64,000 bases of DNA from Crambe crambe (taxonomy: Eukaryota > Porifera > Demospongiae > Poecilosclerida > Crambeidae): the NCBI GenBank assembly GCA_963924555.1, contig OZ004582.1, positions 7,874,001 through 7,938,000 on the forward strand. The letters are read 5' to 3'. Shown in pieces: positions 23,001-35,055 of this stretch. Position 1 is the first letter of the stretch. Each line of letters begins with the position of its first letter. The notes beneath the pieces are model-generated. The model was not told where the DNA came from. It saw only the letters and a program-made list of their open reading frames with translations, and did no database searches. Both the position numbers and the translations under genes were made by a program.

Positions 23001-26000
23001 TGATAATTCTATCTTGTTCTTGTGCTTTTCGAACACTTCACTCACCAGGTTGTACTCATGGCTGTGATGTTTTTGAATGGTGCACTTAAAGCAAATGAGT
23101 TGACTGCATGTCTCACAGTACAGCTTCAGTTCTTCTTCGTCGTGTTCAGAACATTTGAGAGTTGACTTTTTTGGTGGTATCAGGTTTTTCACATCACCAT
23201 CCACTTTCTCCAACTGGGCTACTGGGTCCTTGGCCTTTTTCAGATCTTCCCAAATCTCCAAGAGTTGGTTGGTTTGGAATGCTGGTTGGAGACCAGCCAC
23301 TCCTGGACCATCAGATGGAATGGGGGTGGGCTGTCGACAAGAAGGACAAGACAGAGAGAGTTGTCCCTGCTGATCTCGCACCACTGACCTTACAAGACAC
23401 TCCCTGCAGTAGACGTGGAGGCAATGGAGGAGTTTGGGGTCAGTGTAGGTATCAAGGCAAATAGCACACTTGAGTTGTTCTTCTAACTTCTTGAGAGCTT
23501 CAGCCATTTTGCAAGTTCTTGCTATATGCTAGTGCGATAGAGATCCGCCCCTTTTTATTGCAATAGAGATCCACCCCTTTTTATTGCAATAGAGATCCAC
23601 CCCCTTTTGGCATATTGACCTAATAAGGTATGATCCGCCCCTTTTGGTGCATTGTTATGACTAGCTGACTATGTTAAGGCTATACCGTAAATCGGGAAAA
23701 TCTTGTGTTGAAAAATATTCTGATGAAATATTTTTTCGTGTAAAATTAATTATGGCTTCAAAATAACGCACGCGCGCACGTATCATCTGCTTTTATTAGA
23801 GTAGCAGCAGAGGGAGTGCTGTATTCGAGGCTACCATATTTATAAAGCGATATGGATGGCAGCTATCAGAGAAGTATTAGACTGCAGGAGAGAGCCAAGT
23901 AATCCTGAAGATAGATATGCCATTACAGTGATAAAGGACGAGACAATTATAGGACATTTACCACGGAAAGTATCTAGACTTTGTTCGCTTTTATCAGAGA
24001 GGAGGAAGTATAGACTGTATGGTAACTGGAAGCTGAACCCTTGGGGTCTGGGAGTCCATCTTTAGCCTTGAGAAATTTCCTTAGAGACACCTTGGCTTTC
24101 CAATCGATCACGGTCAACACACGTACATGTGGATTTGACCGCTTATCCAATTTTTCATTGCTTTATTTAATTGTACATTATTCTTTTTTTGTTTGATAAA
24201 AAATTTCATGTTTTTTTATTTTTCGTAATTTTATTTAAAATCTACTATGAAAATTTCCCGATTTACGGTATGATGGATAGCCGTCAAACCGTGTCATGGA
24301 GGAGTGACATCATATTGCATCATCATGTTGTGGCCACAAAGTTATAATAATGAGGGATGTATTTCAGGATTGGTGAGCTAGCTGGCCTACCTGACTACCT
24401 GAGTAGCAGAGTATTTCAGGTATGTGAGCAAGGGATAAGTAGCCCCAGGCCGTTACTGACCTTAAGGCCATGTACTTTAGTTCATGTAAACTGACATTAA
24501 CATATTGACATGTACATGTAACATGTAAACTGATATTAGTACATTAACTTTTACATGTAACATGTAAACTGATAATAGTACATTAATATTTATATGTAAC
24601 ATGTAAACTGACATTAGTACATTAACATTTTACATGTAACATGTAAACTGACATTAGTACATTAAACTGACATTAGTACATTAACATTTACATGTAAACT
24701 GAAAGTACATGTTAACAATAATTGTTAGCATGTACATACACATGTATTGAAGTGATGGCGTTAGAATACACAGTTTTCCTACCTGATGGAGTGATGATAA
24801 GGTTATTTTAACTACTTAAAACGAGAGACCACCACTTGTGCCGCAGCCCGGATTGATGCATAATGACACGATCGAGCACACACTACTACGTGTATGTTCT
24901 GGAATGCTTAATGTATAACATATTTCAAGTCTGTGACTTTCTACTTACGGTTCTTGCATGTATTGTTGTTCTTGAGCCTTATTCCAGTCGAGCAGGAACA
25001 GACGAAACCTTGTTCTGACCAGTTGGGGAGACAGAGGTGGCTGCAAATCTCTTTCCTTTTACATGGATGTGAAGAGAGTCCTGTAAAAGGGCAGTAATCA
25101 GGTTGTATGATCAGAGAATTTACACGAGTACTTTGTTGAGGAAATATTAAAACAGTATACAGTGGAAATGGGAAATCTTCAAGTACCTTTTTATATACAT
25201 CCTATACTAAATAGCCTCCAAATGAAGACCACCTCTCACAAAAAGCTGGGTCCCAAGTGTGTCCATTATTCAGTGGTTCCATTATAACCCTATTCATACT
25301 CACCTCTCTTGGCTAAATCAGACTTCTTTATCAGTGTCAAATGGCTGACATCTGGCAAGTCTCTAACCATCTCTTCGCTCTCTGTGTCATTGGATTTTAA
25401 TATCCGGTGGACTGAGTTGGTGCTAGTGTCTGTCCAGTAGACATAGTCACCATAAACTGCGATACCAAAGGGAGTTACCCCACTAGATGGCTCAAAAACT
25501 GCAAAGAAAATGGTCCATGTAAGTTTTCTAGATGGAAGTGTGACTCAAAATAAATAGCGTCATAAAAAAGTATGAAATCCATGAAAATTTTAACCCATGA
25601 AATTTTATCCCATGAAATTTAGCCCATGAAATATTCTCACTATACCTGCAGTATTGTTCCTACCTTCTATAGCTCTTCTCTCTGAACCATTCAATGAGGC
25701 ACTTTCGATCCTCCTATGCAGCTGGTCTGTCCAGTAAATCCGTCCCTCACTCTCACCAATCGAATAATCCACAGTAATAGCCCGGGGCGTCCCCAAGTGT
25801 TCAGAAATGATCACTTTTCTTTTGGAGCCATCCATGGCTGACGATTCTATTTTAGGAGGTCTGGTGTTATCCCCAGCATCAATCCAGAAGAGAGTACTAT
25901 TTGTTATAATAAACAACAATAACAACAACACAACAAAAGAGTGCTGTTCATGATATCAACAACACAACAACAAATCATCAATCCATGAGCACTGTTGAAA

Positions 26001-26731
26001 CAATAACAACTACCACAATAACAACTAATAATAACAACTACTACAACAATAACAACTAATACAACAATAATAACAACTACTACAACAATAACAACTAATA
26101 CAACAATAATAACAACTACTACAACAATAACAACTAATACAACAATAACAACAACTACTACAACAATAACAACAACTAATACAACAATAACTACTACAAC
26201 AATAACAACTACAACTACAACAATAACAACTACCACAAACAACTATTACAACAACTACTACTACAATTACAATAATAACAACAATAACAATACCAACAAA
26301 CCATTCTGACATTCTTACCGAGACTCTGTATCCATTGCTATGGCAACCACTTGAGTCAAGTTCTCCTTCACAAGAATCCTCCTCGTATGGCCATTAAGAT
26401 CCGACACCTCTATGTGGCCAGCACCAGAATCCGCCCAAAACATCGTACGTCCGATCCAATCAATGGCAATTGCCTCAGGGGTGATCAAATCAGTGGAAAT
26501 GATGGCCCGAGGCTGTCCCCCTGATAAATTTGCCCGAAATATAGTTGCCTCCAATCGATCGGTCCAATAGACTTCATTGTAAATAATGTCGACATCGACA
26601 GAGGAGGCAGCACGGAAGTTCTGAACAGGGAGAGGGACATCAGCCATAAGAGGTGTGTCCAATGAGATCTGGTGCAGAGTGGACAATGAGGGGAACAAAA
26701 GAAAGTCCTGTACATCTGTATTGGAAGGAGA

Positions 26732-26810
<79 letters not shown>

Positions 26811-27051
26811 GATAATTCTGTTGCTACGAGATGATTCACAATACTAATTACAGGGTTATTAACCATACCATCAAAACAGGTTAGGCCATCATCCATAACA
26901 CGTCGTCCTGTAGGACAAGCACATACGGCCTGTAGTTGCCCTGGTACTGAGGTGCTGGGTCTTGTAAGGCATAAGTGACTACAGCCACCATTATTAACAG
27001 AACAGGGACTCAATTCTGATAAACTGGAATTAGAACCTAAATTTCAGAGAG

Positions 27052-27125
<74 letters not shown>

Positions 27126-30100
27126 AATGGATTTCATTGTTTGAATATCTGAGTGAAAGATACCATTTCTATCTCCAGTATTCAATCCTATTGTTTTGTT
27201 GCGTGAAAAAATTTGAATAGTTTGAATATCCTGGATATCGGTGGCAATTGTTGTGTGGTTCCCTCCAGTGTCCTTGTCGGCCCTTTGAATGGAGTGGCTG
27301 GAAAGATCTGTCCAGTACAAGTGATTGCCATGGAGAGCAATGCTGAAGGGGTGAGACAAACCACGAACTAGAACTGTCCGGGAACTGAAAATGAAGAGAG
27401 AAGAGGAGGGGAGGAGGGAGGGAGAGGGAGGAGGAGGGGAGGGGGAGAGGGAGGAGGAGGGAGGAGGAGGGGAGGGGGAGAGAGATGGAGGGGAGGGAAA
27501 CTGATAAAAAAAATAGGAAGTATGTTTTTATTGTAAGGGGGGGGGGGGGGGGGGGGGGGGCTATTCCTCATCACTATCACTTTGGGGCTTGAGGGAGAGA
27601 GATGGACGGACCCCAGCCCTAACAGCTACAAGTACTGACTCACTTTCCCTCAAAGTCTGCATATTCAATGACATCAAAGTAAGGATCACACCAGTACAAT
27701 CGCTCGAGCTCACGATCGATGGCCAACCCATAGGGCTGTTTCAAACCAGTGCTCAGTATGACAGTCCTGTTCGACCCGTCCAAGTTAACTCGCTCGATCT
27801 TCGGACGCACACCCAAGTCAGACCAGAAGAGGATTCTAAAGTTCAGGGTACAATACTCATTGTCCATGCTTGTCCACTCACTGTGCTCACCCAAGCATAT
27901 ACATGATCACCCATCCAGCTAACACACCCATCTACATTGGCAAACCCACCCATCTACATTGATACACAAGTTTGAATACCCATTTAAACTCTAAATGATT
28001 GCCCCATGACACATCCCTAGCCCTACTCAGTGCAATTAAGGCTAGGTTCAGAAATGTAGGCGCTGCGCCGTGTACGTAATGCTATGAATATCATTAAGTG
28101 ACGTAATTTATTAAATCGTGTGGTGAAGCTCCAGCCGGCCAGCATAGCTTAATATTAGAGGGCGGTGGCCATGGCAGTACGAGACCATGCCCCTGCGTCG
28201 TTCGTGACGTCAAAACAGTGGATTGCATGCTAATGTTGGCAAGTAAGGGCTGCGATGCCGTCCAACGTTCTTCCCGCTATCGTGGACTTTCAGCAAGGGT
28301 AAGAAGTGGTAGATAAATAGGCCAAAAGAAATTCTGTCGGAGGGATTCTCGAAATAATGAGCCATACTGACGTTACTCGCAGAGTTGTGTACCGTCAAGC
28401 ACCCTAGTTCGAGGTTTTCTGTGGCTCTTGCCTTCTCTGTTCAAGCTATTCGCTATCCCTCCGGTGTAAATTTCAAGTATCATGCCAGGATTCTGCGCTC
28501 CAACTGTTAGCTTCATAGAACTAGTGCAACAATGTTGGCACTTTAGATTTATATGTTTAGGGTGCGGTTGTTTACAGATCAACCCACCCTCTATAATGTT
28601 TGTATTCCTGTGGTTAGCTATATATATTGAGAGTGAATGTACATACATACAACATATATATGAGAACTAGCTAAAACAATGCTTTAACACTGTAGTACAG
28701 CCTCACGAACCTACATGAAACATGGTACAAAGTGCAGTGGTACCTGGCCTTAATTGCACTGCCCTAGCCCTCCCCACCTATCAATCTACCCACTTACCCT
28801 GCTTCAGGATGTACTACAACGTCTTGTGGTTTTTCAATGTCTCCATAAATGAAGATAGCCCTGTTGGAGCCGTCCAACTCTGAGACTTCAAGAGAATCTC
28901 TGGACTCGCCATTATTGGTCCAGTAGAGTTTGCGAGAGAGCCAGTCCACGGCCAAGCCCTTTGGAGTGCCCAGTCCTGTGCTGATGATAGTGCTCTGGTT
29001 GGAGCCCTGTGAAGGGAGGGGGGAAGGAGAAGGGGGGGGGGAAGGAGGGGAGGAGGAAGGGGGAGGGGAGAGGGAGAAGAAGGAAAGGGAAGGAGCGAGG
29101 GAAGTAAGGAGTGAGGAAAGTGAGAAGGGAGGGAGGGAGGAGCAGGAGGGGAGAGAGGGAGAAAGAGGAAGAAAACAGGACAGAAGTGAGGAGGGAAGGA
29201 GGAGAAAGAAGACGGAGAGGGAGAGAAACTGACAGTTGAACTAATTAGTGTCATACGAACTCCCCTGCTTAGCTTAGCTACCTCCAACACTCACATCAAT
29301 AGCTGCAGTGCTGATGGTCTTATGGAACTCATCCGACCAGAAGAAGGAGCTGGTCTCACTGTCTGTCTCCACTGCTTGTGCCCCCATAAGGTCGCTGAGG
29401 GGGAGGGTAACGATGCTGATTTCAGGAACATCAAGGGATATGACATCAAGTTCAGTCCGGCGAGCAAAGAGCAGGAAGTTTTCTTGAGCTGCATAATTGA
29501 TTTAAAGATATGGCTGCCTAGCACGTGAGCAATAACCAAAGGAGTAGTGAAAAATTATTACAATCGTGTTAGCAAAGATTATACCGCTTCAAATAGAAGC
29601 CCAATATCTCCAGAATATGGCTTTCAGAATGCTAGGCTATCGTCACAAGCAACCAAAGCTAGTTCGCCAATACGGAAGATCTGGTAAAGACTCAGCTGTT
29701 GGGTTTCTTTGCAGAAAAATTCTCGAAGGAACAGGAATAGCTATTGGCGCAAGTATGGCTACTGAAGCTACTTATTTGGGTTCCGTAATAACTCAAGAAG
29801 TATCCATTTTTTGCAAGGACTTCTGGTACTGCGAAGTGAACCCAGACTCAAAACATTTCAAGTATGTTCTGCTTAGCTCAACTGAAGGCTAGCTCTGTGA
29901 GTATGTTCAGAGTAGCCATTGTTTTGTCTTTAGAGCTTGAACTCTGCCACTTAACGTTTGCTGCTAAGTAGCCATTGTTTTGTCTTTACTCTGCCACTTA
30001 ACGTTTGCTGCTAATGGTCTCTTAGAACTCCTTATTTGGATTGGTTAATTTTGTGATTAGTCGATAGTTTGTGTATCATATTATTTCCATACATGTATCT

Positions 30101-30132
30101 GGAATCAGTCACCAATTTTTGTGCATTATTGT

Positions 30133-30164
<32 letters not shown>

Positions 30165-33100
30165 CAATGAAAGTCACACTACACCCCTCAACTTACGTTG
30201 GCAATTCTTTCCACCTGGTGCGAGCTTAATGCCAGTGGGACAGGAGCAAGAATATCCTTCATCTGCAACAGAACTCAAAAGACACATATAGACACACCCC
30301 CCATTGTCAAGTCCACAGGGGTTGTTGCTAGATGGCTGGAGCACTGGATGCACCACGTGTAAGTCCATCGGGTTAAACAAGTCTGTGTGTACATCCGTCA
30401 CGTTCCGATTCAGAAATGCCTCTTGGGAAGACGTCCAATTCATCACTTCACTGGTGTTCCTTCCGACACTTTTCCCAGTGGAAACAATTGCCTTCGTATT
30501 CCAGTCTGACCAGTATAACCGGTTTTCAAACACAGTCATACCAAAAGGGTGGAGGACACCAGCCGTGAGAACGGGCCTACGATTCCTCCCATTGACGTCA
30601 GAGCTCTCAATAATGTGGAGCTTTGCATCTGCCCAGTAGATGGTGTTGGTAGGGAAGTCAATCGTGAGAGCATTTGGCCAGGATATGTGCTCAGAGTGCA
30701 AGATGAGACGCTGACTTCCGTCCATCGAAGAACGCTCGATTTTTGAAAAGTTTCCCCAGTCAGTCCAAAAGAGATACCTGTACACAGACACACACAAATG
30801 CAAATCATAGTTGCTGTTGAGCAATCATGTGCACCTGGTCAAGCCAGGATGCCTGTGCACTAAGCAGGCACTATGAGCCAGTGCTAGGAACTCGCAGGAG
30901 GACTGACTATCTCTTCTCAGCATGTGGTGTGGGCACCCAAAGTCCCACCTAGCTGGACCACAACTGATATTAGAGTGATAACCAAACTGTTTGATTTGCA
31001 CCCTGGAAAATCCAGTGTACCCATTTCCAGCCGGGGTGGTGTATGTCCCTGCTGAAAAGATATTCTCCAGAACACATAATTATGTGAAAGCAAAAATGGA
31101 GGAACGCAGTCATGAATGAATAGGCAAGCAATTTCCTTCCACTTAGGGCTGGATGCTATGGCAGTGAGGATTATAACTTTTGTCAATTGATCTGACAAAT
31201 GACAGGCCATTCAGAGAATTGTTAGGTTTGGCATTAGTGGTCTGACATCAAAGATAACAGACCAACTTAAAGCTTGACACTTCGGTAATTTCAGTCATGT
31301 AGCTTTACGTCTCCCTATTGGCTATTGGCTAGCTAGCACAGTTGTGACTTGGTAGCTAAAGTACAATTGTATAGTAAAACGTTTTCTAGCCAGTGGTTAA
31401 CCAAACTCTGGATGCTTAAAAAATCTGTTGCAAGTCTTATTGTATGTGTGCAGCTACACTAGAGCTAAGTTAACATAGTTGTCTTGGGTGTTTACTGGCA
31501 GAGTGCCAACCAACTTGGACTGGCACATAATGTTGGCATAATAGGCTATGAGTATCGAAAGTGAACTTCATGGTTGATCTTGAATGTATTTATCATGTGT
31601 GCCTACACTAGCTTGACCAAACTTGTCTGCTAATAGCTATTTACGTAGTCTTTCAAATACATATGACATCAGGTACGAGCATAATAAAGAATAATAGGTC
31701 AGTAAAAAAAGAATAATGACTTTATAAAGCTGGAATTACAGAATAGAATAATAGGGAAGCAAAAAAGCATAATGTGCCAGTCCCTACCAACTTGCAACCA
31801 CGCAATTATGACCGTGACAGTTTATAGCTATAGTTAATTGGTCTGTCATTGTGTGGTTTTGTTCAGATTTTGACCGGTGATGGGCTGTTTATAATCCACT
31901 CTGCTATGGGACCACGCAAGATTATGTATGCATGTACATATGACAGTGTGCCCCTGGGCTTATTCACCTTAGTGCTGGGTGTACAACTATGGCCCTGGGT
32001 TTTTCCAGATTCGAAGAAAAAAGACGTTTGCGCTTGCTTCCGTCTAACTCTGCCACCTCAATGTACCCCTTTTCCACGTCAGTCCAGTAGAGTTTGTTGT
32101 TGACCCAATCCACTGCCAGACCATCTGTGGAACATGGAAAGTAAAATCAAATTGTGTGTTCAATTGGCTTGTTCTACAACTCTACAGATCATCAAAAATC
32201 AGCAGAAAGCTAATCATGACGTGCTAAAGTCTATTTGCGCTCACTTGATACCGTGATCAAACCAGCTCATGTGATCAGCTCTCTGCTGGTGTTTTGAATG
32301 TGAAATTTTGGTCAAGACTTGAGAACGAAATAGTAAAAGAAGTAGCTAATGGTCATCCATACATTTTTTTTTTCATTTTTTCCCCCTCACTTGTAAAAAT
32401 GAAAGCAAATAGACAGCTAGTTATAGCCTCCTATATGGGACCTCCCCCCCCCCCCCACATCCCATTAACTTACCAGGAGCACTGAGTCCAGTTCTAATGA
32501 TAGTGGTGACGTTGGTCCCATTCAAGGTAGCTCTTTTAATGTCATCACTATAAAGGTCTGTCCAGAATATGTATCCCAATCTACATTATTAGCAACAAGC
32601 AACATACGTATATAATCTACCAATCAAATTGCTCAGATCGACGCAACTCACTGATAGTGGTAGTCAATACCAATAGCATATTGAAGACGTTTAATCAGCA
32701 ATTCCTTCCGAACACCATTAACAGTGACCTTGCGAATGTCAACGCGATTCGCAAAAAGAATTTTTGCCTCTGGCCCTACAAATCAAACAATGCAGTCATA
32801 GAAACTGGTTGAGAAATTTTGGTGGGGAAAAACACCACAAAAAAATTTTTTTAAAGGGTCCCCAATATGAAGTTTGGTTGAGAATTATCAACTGACATCT
32901 GATTCAACCTTGCGCCATAATTCAGAACCCTGTTTACATTATTGCCACACTAATTAACCAGTCTATATACATTATTGACCACTATTAAACATCTCAAAGT
33001 AGCATCTGATCTTCTCTTGTGCATTGGTGACAAACCTAAATAGGGTAGGACTGATCATCACTACTAGCTTGGAACCCATGAAAACTCCAGGACTATTCGC

Positions 33101-34973
33101 ATAAAGATTCATGTGTTGTACCCCATGAAATGAATATATTATTCGCATCCTAAATACACTACAAGAATTTTTTGCAGGAGGGAAATTTTGTCGATTTTTA
33201 AATATAATGCAAAATTAATCACCACAAATTTTTCTTTCTAAACAGTACAAACACAAAACTAAAAATTTCCTGCCACTAATATTTGTGCTATTCAGTATAT
33301 GTCCCCCGTGAAGGGTCTTACCAATGGCCTTGCAGTTCCCCGTGGGGAGGTACTGGTATCCCTCGACACAAGAACACATGTAGCTTCCCTCTGTGTTGTT
33401 GCACAGCTGAGAACATGTGTCAGGATGAGAACACTCGTCAATATCTGGGGGGAGGGGAGAGTGACAATTAAACATCATCCATGATCAATACGAGTCTTTG
33501 TTCTGTACAGCATGCAGCAATAGAGCATTTACAATGCACATGCCAATGAAAGCCATTTTGGTGCACAATTGTATCGTTCTCTAGGGAGATTGTGCACCAA
33601 AATGGCTGCCATATGCATGGTAATAACAAGTTAGTCTTTTAAAAAGACTAGGAATGCCTCGGCACGACTTCAGTGCAACCTTTATTATTATTAAACTTTA
33701 TAAATAATGTGCACTGAGCAACATGGCTTATTGTAGTAAGGTTGGTATTTACACAGCTAGTATTCTTGCTGTTCAATGCTTTCAAACTGCCGTTTTGAAT
33801 GATTCTCACGCATATAGCTTGATTGAAGTATGTCTGGGATTCTTTCATTAGATTCTCCTTCATAATGGCTCTAAGTCTTTGGCACTTCAAATGATCACCT
33901 AGTTCATGTACATTGCAATCTCTGTTGTTTTTGTTCATTGCTGTCTTCTCTGCATGGGCTTGATTTGTTGGCAAAGACGGCCAAGAAGCATCACTCTCTT
34001 CACAGTGTAGCATTACTGCGTAGTGACTGCAAGCCTGAGCCCGTCTGTTTGTCTTAGTAACATGGCTCTGTTGTTTTTGTTCATGGGCTTGATTTGTTGG
34101 CAAAGACGGCCAAGAAGCATCAGCACTCTCTTCACTCACGGTGTAGCATTACTGCGTAGTGACTGCGAGCCTGAGCTTGAGCCTGTTTATCTTTTTGTGT
34201 TGGCTTAGCTAGCTATGCTAGCTAGCTAGAGAGCTAGTGCTAATAATGCACGTGCTCGATACGCATCACCGCGCATCATTGCGCGCGCTATTAATACGTA
34301 CCATCATAGTCGCCTTCGGCACTCCGGTGCCGAGGCAAAAAGACACTCTTTACAGGATTATTATGCATAGCTAATATCACTGAACAGACACGCAAATCTT
34401 ATGGAAGTTTGGTAAAGGGTTAATTTTAAATATCCACACTATACTGTATATAGAGTGATGCTGATTGGTAAAGGGTTTTGTTATAATGCACATACTTACC
34501 ATAACATGACATGAAATCAGTAGAGTTAAGCATGTAACCATGACGACAGGAACAGAAACGCCTCCCTCCACTGAGGTGGTGGCAGGTGTGTTGACATCCT
34601 CCATTGTCCACGTCACAACTCCCCGTGCTGTTGCCTGAAAAAAAAAAATCAAAAAAGGAAGTCATGGGGAGTGGGAATCAGCTGGAATGAGAACTGGAAT
34701 GAGAAAGTAGGGAACTGGAATGGAAAGTTGATGTTACATTGGGATGGGAAGTTAGAACCAAAATGGAGACATTGGATTGAAAACTGACTGATACTATAGA
34801 CTGTCAGGTAGAACTCACATAGTTCATTCTCATCTGAACTGTCCACACAATGGGGAACACCATCGCACACATCCACTGCTTCAAGGCACTGCTGTTGGTC
34901 CAGGCATGGAAACTGGTTCCCACGGCAAGTTACAGGGGGAGGAGGAAAAGCTGCATGAAAGTATGTGGGGGAG

Positions 34974-35055
<82 letters not shown>

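Noticed and set aside
25605-25931. Separate small minus-strand gene
   Set aside because: It is one receptor exon (25664-25896) with intronic extensions on both sides.
26025-26312. ORFs made of Val/Ile or Cys/Tyr/Ser strings
   Set aside because: Translations of the (CAA/CTA)n tract in an intron.
28040-28280. RNA gene in the GC-richer block
   Set aside because: I could not find tRNA box motifs, snRNA landmarks or a convincing fold; reported only as a compositional feature.
28814-29290. 158-codon minus-strand ORF rich in Pro, Ser and Phe
   Set aside because: It runs out of frame through a receptor exon and the pyrimidine-rich tract; the in-phase exon is 28798-29006.
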